NCBI RefSeq assembly: GCF_040546685.1
Contig: NZ_JBEPOH010000001.1
Span: forward strand, 3,472,001-3,536,000
DNA length: 64,000 nt
Reading direction: 5' to 3'
Source: Variovorax sp. OAS795
GTDB taxonomy: Bacteria; Pseudomonadota; Gammaproteobacteria; Burkholderiales; Burkholderiaceae_C
How positions within the stretch are numbered: position 1 is the stretch's first letter; each line of letters begins with the position of its first letter. Made by a program: the position numbers and the translations under genes. Below the pieces are notes generated by a model. The model ran no database searches. It saw nothing but the letters and a program-made list of their open reading frames with translations, and was not told the origin of the DNA. Of the stretch, positions 39,516-49,291 are shown in pieces.

Positions 39516-40523
39516 ATGAACATTGTGATCCTCGACGATTACCAGGACGCCGTGCGCAAGCTGCGCTGCGCCGCCAAGCTGGACGCGTACGCGGCCAAGG
39601 TCTACACCAACACGGTCAAGGGCATCGGCCAGCTTTCGGTTCGCCTGAAGGATGCCGACGTCATCGTGCTGATCCGCGAACGCACCCACATCTCGCGCCA
39701 GCTGATCGAAAAACTCCCCAAGCTCAAGCTCATCTCGCAGACCGGGCGCGTGGGCGGCCACATCGACGTCACGGCCTGCACCGAGCGCGGCGTAGCAGTG
39801 GCCGAGGGCACCGGCTCTCCCCAGGCGCCCGCGGAGCTGACATGGGCGCTGATCATGGCGGCCATGCGCCGCCTGCCGCAGTACATCAGCAACCTCAAGC
39901 ACGGCGCGTGGCAGCAGTCGGGGCTCAAGTCGGCCTCGATGCCGCCCAATTTTGGGCTCGGCTCGGTGCTCAAGGGCAAGACGCTGTGCATCTGGGGCTA
40001 CGGGCGCATCGGCCAGCTGGTGGCGCGCTACGGGCAGGCCTTCGGCATGCAGGTGGTCATCTGGGGCCGCGAAGCCAGTTGTGCCAAGGCCCGGTCGGAC
40101 GGCTTCCAGGTGGCACAGAACCGCCAGGAATTCTTTGCCGCCGCCGACGTGCTGTCCGTTCACCTGCGGCTCAACGAGGAGACCACCGGCCTGGTCAAGC
40201 TCGAAGACCTTTCGCGCATGAAGCCGACCGCACTCTTCGTCAACACCTCGCGCGCCGAGCTGGTGGAGGCCGACGCGCTGCTGGCCGCGCTCAATCGCGG
40301 CCGTCCGGGGCTGGCTGCCGTCGACGTGTTCGAGAGCGAACCGCCGCTTCAGGGCCATGCGCTGCTGCGCCTGGAGAACTGCATCTGCACGCCGCACATC
40401 GGCTATGTCGAACAGGACAGCTACGAGAGCTACTTCGGCCAGGCTTTCGACAACGTCGTGAGCTTCATCAAGGGCAATCCCACCAACATCGTGAATCCCG
40501 GCGCCCTGCAGGTTCGCCGGTGA
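39516..40523 (+). CDS. D-2-hydroxyacid dehydrogenase family protein
   Basis: This 335-residue NAD-dependent dehydrogenase has the Rossmann motif GYGRIGQLVARYGQAFGM in the middle, the substrate-binding NTSRAELVEADALLAAL, and the catalytic histidine in CTPHIG. An N-terminal catalytic domain frames the fold as in phosphoglycerate dehydrogenase relatives, but ACT or other regulatory domains are absent. The actual hydroxyacid is unknown. An MFS carrier gene starts 60 bases downstream and may import the substrate. Confidence 0.88.
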   Translation: MNIVILDDYQDAVRKLRCAAKLDAYAAKVYTNTVKGIGQLSVRLKDADVIVLIRERTHISRQLIEKLPKLKLISQTGRVGGHIDVTACTERGVAVAEGTGSPQAPAELTWALIMAAMRRLPQYISNLKHGAWQQSGLKSASMPPNFGLGSVLKGKTLCIWGYGRIGQLVARYGQAFGMQVVIWGREASCAKARSDGFQVAQNRQEFFAAADVLSVHLRLNEETTGLVKLEDLSRMKPTALFVNTSRAELVEADALLAALNRGRPGLAAVDVFESEPPLQGHALLRLENCICTPHIGYVEQDSYESYFGQAFDNVVSFIKGNPTNIVNPGALQVRR

Positions 40524-40583
40524 TCGCATGAGCCGCCGGGTCGCCCCAGGGCCGATCGCACAACCGAAGGCGAAGGTCCTCCA

Positions 40584-41741
40584 GTGACCCGGGCCGCTCA
40601 CCGGGGCGCGCTCTGGGCGCTGCTGGCCGGCAATTTCGTGATCGGCACCGGCGTGATGGTGGTGCCCGGCACCTTGAACGAAATCAGCACCTCGCTCGCG
40701 GTGAGCGTCGCCACCGCGGGCCAGCTGATCACGGTCGCCGCGGTCGTGATGTGCCTCGGCGCCCCACTGCTGGCGGCGGTGGTCGCGGGCTGGGACCGCC
40801 GCCAGTTGCTCGCCCTCACGCTCGTCTGGTATGCCCTCGGGCATGTGGTTGCGGCCCTGATGCCGAGCTTCGGCGCGCTGCTGCCGGTGCGCATGCTCAC
40901 GGTGGTGGCGCCGGCCATCTTCACGCCCCAGGCGGCAGCCTGCGCCGGCATGCTGGTGCCGCCGGAGCAACGTGGTCGCGCGGTGACCTTCGTCTTTCTC
41001 GGCTGGTCGATGGCCTCGGTGCTGGGCCTGCCGATCGGGGCACTGATCGGCGGGCACCTGGGATGGCGCATGGCCTTCACCGCGGTTGCACTGCTCAGCG
41101 TGGCAAGCGCAGCCTCCATCTGGCTGACACTGCCGCGCGATATCCGGCCTGCGGCGCTGACGGCCGCCGCATGGTCGCGCGTGCTGCGCAGCCCGGTGCT
41201 GATGGGCATCGTGTCCGTCACGGCGCTCCAGGGTGCCGGCCAGTTCGTCCTGTTCAGCTATTTCGGGCCCTTGCTGAAGCGCAACTTCGGCGCCGACCCC
41301 ACCACGCTGAGCTTGATGTGGGCCCTGTTCGGCACCTGCGGCCTCGTGGGCAACATGCTGGTGAGCCGGTTCATCGACCGCGTGGGCGGCGGCCGCATGG
41401 TGCTCGTGACCAGTTCGCTGATTGCGCTCAGCCTCTTCCTGTGGCCTTGGGCCGCCACGCTCCCATGGCTTGCGGCGGTGCTCGTGCCCTGGGGCCTGGG
41501 CTGCTTCGCGACCAATTCGGCGCAGCAGGCGCGCCTGGTGGGCCTCGCCCCGGCGCTCGCGCCGGGCTCCGTGGCCTTGAACAGCTCGGGCATCTACATC
41601 GGCCAGGCCGTCGGTGCCGGGCTCGGCGGATGGCTGCTCGCCAACGACGCGGTCGCATGGATGAACTGGGTCGGTTTCGCCTTGCTGCTGCTGGCCATCG
41701 GCCTGAGCGTGGCCATCGATCGCAGCCGCCGCGCGGCCTGA
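40584..41741 (+). CDS. MFS transporter
   Basis: This 385-residue protein has twelve predicted membrane segments and the major-facilitator loop between helices 2 and 3 (AGWDRRQLL). It resembles the AraJ/NepI-like sugar or drug efflux branch, starting with GTG. Substrate unknown. The gene follows the hydroxyacid dehydrogenase in the same direction, so they may form an operon. Confidence 0.87.
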   Translation: MTRAAHRGALWALLAGNFVIGTGVMVVPGTLNEISTSLAVSVATAGQLITVAAVVMCLGAPLLAAVVAGWDRRQLLALTLVWYALGHVVAALMPSFGALLPVRMLTVVAPAIFTPQAAACAGMLVPPEQRGRAVTFVFLGWSMASVLGLPIGALIGGHLGWRMAFTAVALLSVASAASIWLTLPRDIRPAALTAAAWSRVLRSPVLMGIVSVTALQGAGQFVLFSYFGPLLKRNFGADPTTLSLMWALFGTCGLVGNMLVSRFIDRVGGGRMVLVTSSLIALSLFLWPWAATLPWLAAVLVPWGLGCFATNSAQQARLVGLAPALAPGSVALNSSGIYIGQAVGAGLGGWLLANDAVAWMNWVGFALLLLAIGLSVAIDRSRRAA

Positions 41742-41870
41742 CCGGCAGGGACCCGCGTAAAACCCGGCACGCCCCGGCGGCGCATGGCTGCAAAATCGAA
41801 GGCTGCGCAAACTCCGGGCCAGCGGCTGCCGGCGGGACCGGATCCATCAACCAGCGAGAATCTTTTTCCA

Positions 41871-43391
41871 ATGACAGTGAACTACAAACGGATCGGCGTC
41901 GTCGGCGCCGGCGCCATGGGCCGAGGCATCGCACAGATCGCCGCCCAGGCGGGCAGCGACGTGCTGCTGCTCGACAGTTTTGCAGGCGCCGCCGAGCGTG
42001 GGCGCGAAGCCCTGGCGGCCCAATGGAACAAGCTCCACGAGAAGGGGAAGATCGACGCCGCGGCGCGCGATGCGCAGATCGCCCGCGTCAAGGCGGTCGG
42101 TTCGGTGGCCGACCTCGCCCCCTGCGACCTCGTGATCGAAGCGGTGGTCGAAGACCTCGAAGTCAAGCGCTCGCTGTTCCGCGAACTCGAAGCAGTGGTC
42201 GCGCCCACGGCCACGCTCGTCACCAACACCTCGTCGCTGTCGGTCACGGCCATTGCCGCCGTGCTCGAGCGGCCGGAGCGGGTCGCGGGCTTTCACTTCT
42301 TCAACCCCGTGCCGCTGATGAAGGTGGTCGAGGTGGTGGCCGGCTTCAAGACCTCGGCCGATGTCTGCAAGCAGCTGGCCGGCTACGCGGTGCAGATGGG
42401 CCACAGCGCGGTGCAGGCACAGGACACGCCGGGCTTCATCGTCAACCACGCCGGGCGCGGCTATGGCACCGAGGCACTGCGCATCGTGGGCGAAGGCGTG
42501 GCCGACTTCGCCACCGTCGACCGCATCCTCAAGGAGCAGGCCGGCTTTCGGCTCGGCCCGTTCGAACTGCTGGACCTGACGGCGCTCGACGTGTCGCACC
42601 CGGTGATGGAATCGATCTACCGCCAGTACTACGAAGAGCCCCGCTTTCGTCCCAGCGTGATCACGGCCCAGCGCCTCGCGGCGGGCGTTCTGGGGCGCAA
42701 GACCAACGAGGGCTTCTACAAGTACCACGATGGCGTGATGCAGCAGGTGCCCGAAGCCGCGCCGCCCGCCGTGGCCGCGCTGCCGGCGGTCTGGGTCTCG
42801 CCACGCGCCGCGCGCAGGGCCGACCTGCTGCGGCTGGTGAATGCGCTCGGCGCGCAGATCGACAGCGGCGCCGCAGCGGCGTCCACTTCGCTCATCCTCG
42901 TGGCACCGCTGGGCTTCGACGTGACCACGGTGGCTGCTGTCGAGCGCCTGGACGCCACGCGCACCGTCGGCATCGACATGCTGATCGACGATGCCGCGAC
43001 CAGGCGCCGCGTGCTCGCCACCAACCCGGCCACGCGGCGCGACATCCGCGACGCGGCGCATGCGCTCTTTGCACGCGACGGCAAGGCCGTGAGCGTGATC
43101 CGCGACAGCGGCGGCTTCGTCACGCAGCGCGTGATCGGCACCATCGTGAACATCGCGGCCGACATGTGCCAGCAGCGCGTCTGTTCGCCGGCCGATCTCG
43201 AGACCGCGGTCCAGCTGGGCCTCGGCTACCCGCGCGGCCCGCTGGCCATGGGCAACCTGTACGGCCCCACCAACATGCTCGAAGTGCTGTTCAACCTGCA
43301 GACCGTCTACGGCGATCCGCGCTATCGCCCGAGCCCGTGGCTGCGCCGCCGCGGCGCGCTGGGCCTGAGCCTGCTGCACGAAGAAGAATAA
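41871..43391 (+). CDS. 3-hydroxyacyl-CoA dehydrogenase (PaaH-like)
   Basis: This 506-residue enzyme has the NAD-binding motif GVVGAGAMGRGIAQIAAQAG at the N-terminus and two copies of the C-terminal dehydrogenase domain, as in PaaH and related enzymes. It oxidises 3-hydroxyacyl-CoA in beta-oxidation or aromatic catabolism. I chose the ATG just before the Rossmann fold; an ATG 87 bases upstream would add a low-complexity tail. An enoyl-CoA hydratase follows. Other paa genes are absent, so a phenylacetate role is not established. Confidence 0.9.
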   Translation: MTVNYKRIGVVGAGAMGRGIAQIAAQAGSDVLLLDSFAGAAERGREALAAQWNKLHEKGKIDAAARDAQIARVKAVGSVADLAPCDLVIEAVVEDLEVKRSLFRELEAVVAPTATLVTNTSSLSVTAIAAVLERPERVAGFHFFNPVPLMKVVEVVAGFKTSADVCKQLAGYAVQMGHSAVQAQDTPGFIVNHAGRGYGTEALRIVGEGVADFATVDRILKEQAGFRLGPFELLDLTALDVSHPVMESIYRQYYEEPRFRPSVITAQRLAAGVLGRKTNEGFYKYHDGVMQQVPEAAPPAVAALPAVWVSPRAARRADLLRLVNALGAQIDSGAAAASTSLILVAPLGFDVTTVAAVERLDATRTVGIDMLIDDAATRRRVLATNPATRRDIRDAAHALFARDGKAVSVIRDSGGFVTQRVIGTIVNIAADMCQQRVCSPADLETAVQLGLGYPRGPLAMGNLYGPTNMLEVLFNLQTVYGDPRYRPSPWLRRRGALGLSLLHEEE

Positions 43392-43418
43392 GCAAACCCC
43401 AAGGAAAGCATCACCGCG

Positions 43419-44198
43419 ATGACCGCCGAACTGAAGAGCACCAGCGAGGGACGCACCATGGTGCTCACCATTGCCAACCCGACCCAGCGCAATGCGCTGG
43501 GCCCCGAGATCTACGCCGCGGGCATCGAGGCGCTCAACGGCGCCGAGAGCAGCGATGAAATCCGCAGCGTGGTCATCGTGGGCGAAGGCGCATGGTTCTG
43601 TGCCGGCGGCTCGCTGCAGCGGCTCTCCGACAACCGCCAGCGCGACCCTTCGGTGCAGGCCGAAAGCATCGAGGGCCTGCACAACTGGATCGACTCCATC
43701 CGCGCCTTTCCCAAGCCGATCATCGCGGCGGTGGAAGGCGCGGCGGCCGGCGCCGGTTTCTCGCTCGCGCTGGCCTGCGATTTCGTCGTGGCGGCGCGCG
43801 ACGCGGTCTTTGCGGCGTCGTACAGCAACGTGGCGCTGTCGCCCGACGGCGGCCTGAGTTGGCACCTGGGCCAGGCACTGCCACGCCAGTTGGCGAGCGA
43901 GTGGCTGATGTGCGGCGAGCGCATCGGCGCGCCGCGGCTGCATGCGCTCGGTTTCGTCAACGAACTGAGCGAAAACGGCCAGGCACTGGCCGGCGCGCTG
44001 GCATTGGCCACCCGGCTCAACGCACGCGCACCGAACTCGCTGGCCAGCATCAAGGAGCTGCTGAGCGAGGCGCGCGGCACCACGTTCGCGTCGCAGCTCT
44101 CGCAGGAGCGCGACCACTTCGTGCGCAACCTCCACCATCCGAATGCCGGCATCGGCATAGCGGCATTCCTCGACAAGAAGCCTCCGCAGTACGAGTAG
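43419..44198 (+). CDS. Enoyl-CoA hydratase/isomerase family protein
   Basis: This 259-residue crotonase-fold protein has the oxyanion-hole region IAAVEGAAAGAGFSLALACDF and the SPDGGLSWHL stretch typical of PaaG-like hydratase/isomerases. In that stretch an aspartate stands where classic crotonases carry a glutamate. It sits 27 bases after the hydroxyacyl-CoA dehydrogenase, so the two probably perform successive beta-oxidation steps. Confidence 0.9.
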   Translation: MTAELKSTSEGRTMVLTIANPTQRNALGPEIYAAGIEALNGAESSDEIRSVVIVGEGAWFCAGGSLQRLSDNRQRDPSVQAESIEGLHNWIDSIRAFPKPIIAAVEGAAAGAGFSLALACDFVVAARDAVFAASYSNVALSPDGGLSWHLGQALPRQLASEWLMCGERIGAPRLHALGFVNELSENGQALAGALALATRLNARAPNSLASIKELLSEARGTTFASQLSQERDHFVRNLHHPNAGIGIAAFLDKKPPQYE

Positions 44199-44257
44199 CG
44201 GCCCCAGGTCGCTCTCGTGACACCCTCCAGCCTTTCAGTCGCCGACAGGACAGACCA

Positions 44258-44977
44258 ATGGACGACCCCATTCTTACCATCGAAGAACGTGAAGCGATCA
44301 ACAGTGGTCGCTGGTTTTCTTCTTTATCTCCCTCGCTGCGGCACGACATTCTCCGATGCGCATTCGTCAAACGCTACAAGGACGGCGACCTGATCGCCGC
44401 CCGCGGCGATCCACCCGACCACTGGATTGCCTGCGCCAAGGGCGCGGTGCGCGTGAGCTCCACGGCCGTGTCGGGCAAGCAGGTGACGCTGACCTACGTG
44501 GAGCCGGGCATCTGGTTCGGCGACGTGGCGATGTTCGACGGGGACCGGCGCACGCACGACGCCTATGCACATGGGGACACCACCAACCTGTGCGTGGCGC
44601 GCGCCGATTTCCAGAAGATCCTGGCCACGCACGTGGAGCTGTACGAGGCGCTGATGCGGCTGCAGGCGCGCCGCATCCGCACCCTCTTCGGGCTGGTGGA
44701 AGACCTCAACACCCTGCCCTTGCGCGCACGGCTTGCCAAGCAGCTCATTCACCTGGTGCGCAGCTACGGCGTGCCCAACCTGGAAGACGGCAGCCAGATG
44801 CGCATCGGGCTGCAGCTGGCGCAGGAAGAGCTTGCGCAGCTGCTCGGCGCATCGCGCCAGCGCGTGAACCAGGAACTCAAGACCATGGAACGCGAGGGCA
44901 CCATCCGCATCGAGCCGGCCGGCCTCGTGGTGCTGGACCGCGTGGCATTGATGCGCGTTTCCGAAGCGGACATCTGA
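44258..44977 (+). CDS. Crp/Fnr-family transcriptional regulator
   Basis: This 239-residue regulator has an N-terminal cyclic-nucleotide-binding-like beta barrel and a C-terminal helix-turn-helix (LAQEELAQLLGASRQRVNQELKTMEREG). The iron-sulfur cysteines of Fnr are absent. It lies inside an acyl-CoA catabolism group and probably controls it. An AGGA precedes the ATG by 7 bases. The effector is unknown. Confidence 0.9.
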   Translation: MDDPILTIEEREAINSGRWFSSLSPSLRHDILRCAFVKRYKDGDLIAARGDPPDHWIACAKGAVRVSSTAVSGKQVTLTYVEPGIWFGDVAMFDGDRRTHDAYAHGDTTNLCVARADFQKILATHVELYEALMRLQARRIRTLFGLVEDLNTLPLRARLAKQLIHLVRSYGVPNLEDGSQMRIGLQLAQEELAQLLGASRQRVNQELKTMEREGTIRIEPAGLVVLDRVALMRVSEADI

Positions 44978-44978
44978 C

Positions 44979-46085
44979 ATGAGCCAGGACTTCTCCAACT
45001 TCATCGGCACCCGCGCCGTTTCGCAGCAGCACGCCTTCGACGTCGATGTGCTCGCGGCGTGGCTCGAGAAGAATCTCGACGGTTTCAAGGGCCCGCTGAC
45101 GGTCGAGATGTTCAAGGGCGGCCAGTCCAACCCGACCTACAAGCTCCTCACGCCCACGCAGAGCTACGTGATGCGCGCCAAGCCCGGACCCGTCGCCAAG
45201 CTGCTGCCTTCGGCCCATGCGGTGGAACGCGAGTTCAAGGTCATGAGCGGGCTTGCCGGCACCGACGTGCCCGTGCCGCGCATGCACTGCCTGTGCGAAG
45301 ACGAATCCGTCATCGGCCGCGCCTTCTACGTCATGGAGTTCATGCAGGGCCGCGTGCTCTGGGACCAATCGCTGCCCGGCATGGGCAATGCCGAACGCGC
45401 GGCCTATTACGACGAGATGAACCGCGTCATCGCCGCGCTGCACACCGTGAAGTTCGCCGAGCGCGGCCTGGCGGACTACGGCAAGCCCGGCAACTATTTC
45501 GAGCGCCAGATCGGCCGCTGGAGCAAGCAGTACAAGGCCTCGACCGATGGCGCCGGCGACCTGTCGCAGCCGATCGAAGCCATGGAGCGACTGATCGACT
45601 GGCTCCCCGCCCACATGCCGGCGAGCGCGCGTGACGAGAGCAAGGTTTCCATCGTCCATGGCGACTACCGCCTGGACAACGTGATGTTCCACGCCACCGA
45701 ACCGCGCATCATCGCGGTGCTCGACTGGGAGCTTTCCACGCTGGGCCATCCGCTGGCGGACTTCAGTTACCACTGCATGTCCTGGCACATGCCGCCCACC
45801 ACCGGCCGCGGCATCGGCGGCGTGGATGTCGCGTCGCTGGGCATCCCCACCGAGAGCGAATACATCCGCCGCTACTGCGAGCGCACGCGCATCAGCACGC
45901 CCGAGGCGCTGGCGCCCGACTGGAATTTCTACCAGGCCTACAACCTGTTCCGCATGGCCGCGATCCTGCAAGGCATTGCCAAGCGGGTCGAGGCCGGCAC
46001 CGCATCGAGCGAGCAAGCCGTGGCGTCCGCCCGCGGCGCGCGACCGATGGCCGAAATGGCCTGGCAGTTTGCCCAGAAGGCGTAG
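44979..46085 (+). CDS. Phosphotransferase family protein (ACAD10/11 N-terminal type)
   Basis: This 368-residue kinase-like protein has the aminoglycoside phosphotransferase-fold motifs IVHGDYRLDNVMF (catalytic loop) and VLDWELSTLGHPLADFSY (metal-binding). It resembles the kinase part of the human ACAD10/ACAD11 fusions, which handle 4-hydroxy fatty acids. An acyl-CoA dehydrogenase gene follows 30 bases downstream, recreating those two activities as separate genes. The start lies 1 base after the Crp/Fnr stop. Confidence 0.88.
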   Translation: MSQDFSNFIGTRAVSQQHAFDVDVLAAWLEKNLDGFKGPLTVEMFKGGQSNPTYKLLTPTQSYVMRAKPGPVAKLLPSAHAVEREFKVMSGLAGTDVPVPRMHCLCEDESVIGRAFYVMEFMQGRVLWDQSLPGMGNAERAAYYDEMNRVIAALHTVKFAERGLADYGKPGNYFERQIGRWSKQYKASTDGAGDLSQPIEAMERLIDWLPAHMPASARDESKVSIVHGDYRLDNVMFHATEPRIIAVLDWELSTLGHPLADFSYHCMSWHMPPTTGRGIGGVDVASLGIPTESEYIRRYCERTRISTPEALAPDWNFYQAYNLFRMAAILQGIAKRVEAGTASSEQAVASARGARPMAEMAWQFAQKA

Positions 46086-46115
46086 CTGCCGCATACCCCC
46101 ACCAGGAGACAACAG

Positions 46116-47387
46116 ATGGACTTCGAATACTCGGCAAAAACCAAGGAACTCCAGAAGCGCGTGAGCGCCTTCATGGACGCGCACATCTATCCGGCCGAAG
46201 CCGAGTATTCGGCCGAACTGGCCGCCAACACCGCCGCCGGCAAGCGCTGGACCGCGCTCCAGACGGTCGAGAAGGTCAAGGAAAAAGCCAAGGCCCAGGG
46301 CCTGTGGAACCTGTTCCTGCCGGTCGACAGCGCGGCTGCCTCGGGCTATGACGGCGCCGGCCTCACCAACCAGGAATACGCGCCCCTGGCCGAGATCATG
46401 GGCCGGGTGCCATGGGCCTCGGAAGCCTTCAACTGCTCGGCGCCGGACACCGGCAACATGGAGACCATTGCCCGCTACGGCTCGGAAGCCATCAAGGCAC
46501 GCTGGCTCAAGCCGCTGCTCGAGGGCCAGATCCGCTCGGCCTTTGCAATGACCGAGCCCGACGTTGCATCGAGCGATGCCACCAACATCTCGACCCGCAT
46601 CGAACGCCAGGGCGACGAGTACGTGATCAACGGCCGCAAGTGGTGGATCTCGGGTGCCGCCGATCCGCGCTGCGCCGTGTTCATCACCATGGGCAAGAGC
46701 GATCCGGACGCACCGAGGCATTCGCAGCAGAGCATGGTCATCGTGCCAGCGGACGCCAAGGGCATCCGCATCGTGCGCCCGCTCAACGTCATGGGCTACG
46801 ACGACGCGCCGCACGGCCACGTCGAGATGTACTTCGAGAACGTGCGCGTGCCGGTCGACAACATCCTGCTCGGCGAAGGCCGCGGCTTCGAGATCGCGCA
46901 AGGCCGCCTCGGCCCCGGACGCATCCACCACTGCATGCGCCTCATCGGCCTGGCGGAGCGCGCGCTCGAACTCATGTGCAAGCGCGCCTCCTCGCGCGTG
47001 GCCTTCGGCAAGACGGTGGCTTCGCAGACGGTGACGCAGGAACGCATCGCCGAGGCACGCTGCAAGATCGACATGGCGCGCCTGCTCACGCTCAAGGCCG
47101 CATGGCTCATGGACGTGGCCGGCAACAAGGTCGCCAAGAACGAGATCGCGATGATCAAGGTGGTGGCACCAAGCATGGCCTGCCAGGTGATCGACTGGGC
47201 GATGCAGGTGCATGGCGGCGGCGGCATGAGCGACGACTTTCCGCTGGCCTACGCCTACGCCGGTGCGCGCACGCTGCGCTTTGCCGACGGACCGGACGAA
47301 GTGCACCGCAATGCGATCGCGAAGTGGGAGCTGGGCAAGTACGCGCCAGCCAAGGCCGACGCCGAGCCGCCGGTCACCCGCTTCTGA
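46116..47387 (+). CDS. Acyl-CoA dehydrogenase (ACAD11-like)
   Basis: This 423-residue flavoprotein has the FAD-binding [18 protein letters not shown] stretch and the helical [22 protein letters not shown] segment. It resembles ACAD10/11-type dehydrogenases. With the upstream phosphotransferase it probably degrades 4-hydroxy or related acids by phosphorylation and elimination, as reported for the mammalian pair; that is inference. A REP-like palindrome follows 9 bases after the stop. Confidence 0.92.
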   Translation: MDFEYSAKTKELQKRVSAFMDAHIYPAEAEYSAELAANTAAGKRWTALQTVEKVKEKAKAQGLWNLFLPVDSAAASGYDGAGLTNQEYAPLAEIMGRVPWASEAFNCSAPDTGNMETIARYGSEAIKARWLKPLLEGQIRSAFAMTEPDVASSDATNISTRIERQGDEYVINGRKWWISGAADPRCAVFITMGKSDPDAPRHSQQSMVIVPADAKGIRIVRPLNVMGYDDAPHGHVEMYFENVRVPVDNILLGEGRGFEIAQGRLGPGRIHHCMRLIGLAERALELMCKRASSRVAFGKTVASQTVTQERIAEARCKIDMARLLTLKAAWLMDVAGNKVAKNEIAMIKVVAPSMACQVIDWAMQVHGGGGMSDDFPLAYAYAGARTLRFADGPDEVHRNAIAKWELGKYAPAKADAEPPVTRF

Positions 47388-47396
47388 TTTGCCTTG

Positions 47397-47431
47397 CCCC
47401 CTCTCCTTCCGGGAGAGGGTTGGGGTGAGGG
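47397..47431. repeat. REP-like palindromic element
   Basis: The element reads CCCCCTCTCCTTCCGGGAGAGGG followed by TTGGGGTGAGGG, with CTCTCCTTCCGGGAGAG forming a stem. It is related to the pair near 15 kb. It sits between convergent genes (acyl-CoA dehydrogenase and GNAT), where it may also act as a transcription end. Confidence 0.7.
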
Positions 47432-47468
47432 CCGACGGCGCCAAAAGCGCCCCGGCCCTTTTTCTTTT

Positions 47469-47957
47469 TCAGAGCTTCTTCTGCAGAAAAACCGCGTGCC
47501 CGAACGCCGGGTCGAGCTGATAGCCCGCGAAGCCTTCGCGCTCGTAGCTGCGCAGCGCAGGCGCATTGCCCGAGAGCACTTCGAGCGTGAGCTTGCAGGC
47601 GCCCCGCGCCCTCGCCTCCTGCTCCACGCGCGCGAACATGCGCTGCACCACGCGCTGGCCGCGATGGCTGGGCAACACGATCACGTCGTGCACGTTGACC
47701 AGCGGCCGGCACGCAAAGGTCGAGAAGCCCTCGATGCAGTTGACCAGCCCGACGGGCTGCGCACCGTCGTAGGCGAGCACGCTGAAGGCCTGCGGCCGTG
47801 CGGCCAGCGCCGAGGGCAGCCCCGCGCGCACGCTTGCTTCGAGGGGTGTTCCGCCGCCTGCGGGATCGCGCGCATAGGCGTCGAGCAGATCCACCAGCGC
47901 AGCCGCATGCACGGCGTTGCGGTAGTCCGCCAGCACGACTTCGATTGCCGGCGTCAC
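47469..47957 (-). CDS. GNAT-family N-acetyltransferase
   Basis: This 162-residue acetyltransferase has the acetyl-CoA-binding [17 protein letters not shown] motif (V-x-x-x-x-R-G-x) and the C-terminal [21 protein letters not shown] region of GNAT enzymes. The GTG start overlaps the glmM TGA by 3 bases. Substrate unknown. It ends the rlmE-ftsH-folP-glmM-side operon and is convergent with the acyl-CoA dehydrogenase. Confidence 0.87.
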   Translation of the reverse strand: MTPAIEVVLADYRNAVHAAALVDLLDAYARDPAGGGTPLEASVRAGLPSALAARPQAFSVLAYDGAQPVGLVNCIEGFSTFACRPLVNVHDVIVLPSHRGQRVVQRMFARVEQEARARGACKLTLEVLSGNAPALRSYEREGFAGYQLDPAFGHAVFLQKKL

Positions 47958-49291
47958 CGCGCGGGCTCGAGGGTTGCAGCGAGGCGCTTTGCTGCGGCCT
48001 CCGCCTGCGATGCGTCGCGTGCCTCGACCATCACGCGCACCAATGGCTCGGTGCCGCTCGCGCGGATCAGCACGCGGCCGCTGTCGCCGAGCTCGGCTTC
48101 GATGCGCTGCGTCTCGCTGGCCAGCGCGTCGTTGTTCTTCCAGTCCTGTCCCGGCGTCAGCCGGACATTGATCAGGACCTGGGGAAACACCGTCAGGCCG
48201 CCGAGCAGCTGCGCCACGGTCTTGCCGCTGCGAACGCAGGCCTGGAGCACCTGCAGCGCGCTCACGATGCCGTCGCCGGTGGTGTGGCGATCGAGCACCA
48301 GCAGATGGCCCGAGCCCTCGCCGCCCAGGAGCCAGCCGCGCTTGTCGAGTTCTTCGAGCACGTAGCGGTCGCCGACCTTGGCGCGCACGAACTCGATGCC
48401 CTGCCCGCGCAGGGCCACTTCGACGGCCTTGTTGGTCATCAGCGTGCCGACCACGCCCACCGGCTTTTCGCCGCGCGCGATGCGCTCGGCCACGATGAGG
48501 TAGAGCAATTCGTCGCCATTGAAGAGACGCCCGCTCGCGTCGACAAGCTGCAGGCGGTCGGCGTCGCCGTCGAGTGCGATGCCGTAGTCGGCCTTCTGCG
48601 CCGTCACGGCCGCGACCAGCGCGGCGGGATGCGTGGCGCCGAAGCCCTTGTTGATGTTCAGCCCGTCGGGCGCGCAGCCGATGCTGGTGACCTCTGCGCC
48701 CAGTTCGTGGAACACGTTCGGCGCCACCTGGTAGGCCGCGCCGTGCGCCGCGTCGATCACCAGCTTCATGCCGCGAAGGGTCAGGTCGTTGGCGAAGGTG
48801 CTCTTGCAGAACTCGATGTAGCGGCCGGGTGCGTCGTTCAGGCGGCGGGCCTTGCCGAGCTCGCCGGAGGTCGCCCACACGGGAGCCTCCTCGAGCGCGG
48901 CCTCCACCGCAAGCTCCCACTCGTCGTCCAGCTTGGTGCCCTGGGCGCTGAAGAACTTGATGCCGTTGTCCGGGTAGGCGTTGTGGCTGGCGCTGATCAC
49001 CACGCCCAGGCTGGCACGCTGTGCGCGCGTCAGGTACGCCACGCCGGGGGTCGGCAGCGGGCCCAGCAGCACCACGTCGACGCCCGCTGAATTGAAGCCC
49101 GATTCGAGCGCGCTTTCGAGCATGTAGCCGGAGATGCGCGTGTCCTTGCCGATCAGCACCGTGGGGCGCGACTCGCTCCTCTTGAGCACGCGGCCCACGG
49201 CATGCGCGAGGCGCAGCACGAAGTCGGGGGTGATGGGCGACTGCCCCACCGTGCCGCGGATGCCGTCGGTGCCAAAATATTTTCGGGTCAT
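47954..49291 (-). CDS. glmM: Phosphoglucosamine mutase
   Basis: This 445-residue enzyme converts glucosamine-6-P to glucosamine-1-P for peptidoglycan and LPS. The active serine lies in [17 protein letters not shown] (about residue 102) and the metal-binding ALDGDADR is intact. It overlaps folP by 4 bases at the start and the GNAT gene at the end. ftsH-folP-glmM is a conserved order. Confidence 0.96.
   Translation of the reverse strand: MTRKYFGTDGIRGTVGQSPITPDFVLRLAHAVGRVLKRSESRPTVLIGKDTRISGYMLESALESGFNSAGVDVVLLGPLPTPGVAYLTRAQRASLGVVISASHNAYPDNGIKFFSAQGTKLDDEWELAVEAALEEAPVWATSGELGKARRLNDAPGRYIEFCKSTFANDLTLRGMKLVIDAAHGAAYQVAPNVFHELGAEVTSIGCAPDGLNINKGFGATHPAALVAAVTAQKADYGIALDGDADRLQLVDASGRLFNGDELLYLIVAERIARGEKPVGVVGTLMTNKAVEVALRGQGIEFVRAKVGDRYVLEELDKRGWLLGGEGSGHLLVLDRHTTGDGIVSALQVLQACVRSGKTVAQLLGGLTVFPQVLINVRLTPGQDWKNNDALASETQRIEAELGDSGRVLIRASGTEPLVRVMVEARDASQAEAAAKRLAATLEPAR

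Noticed and set aside
41871..44198. Phenylacetate degradation (paa) operon
   Set aside because: Only a PaaH-like dehydrogenase and a hydratase are present. No PaaABCDE, PaaK, PaaZ or PaaJ genes are in the window.
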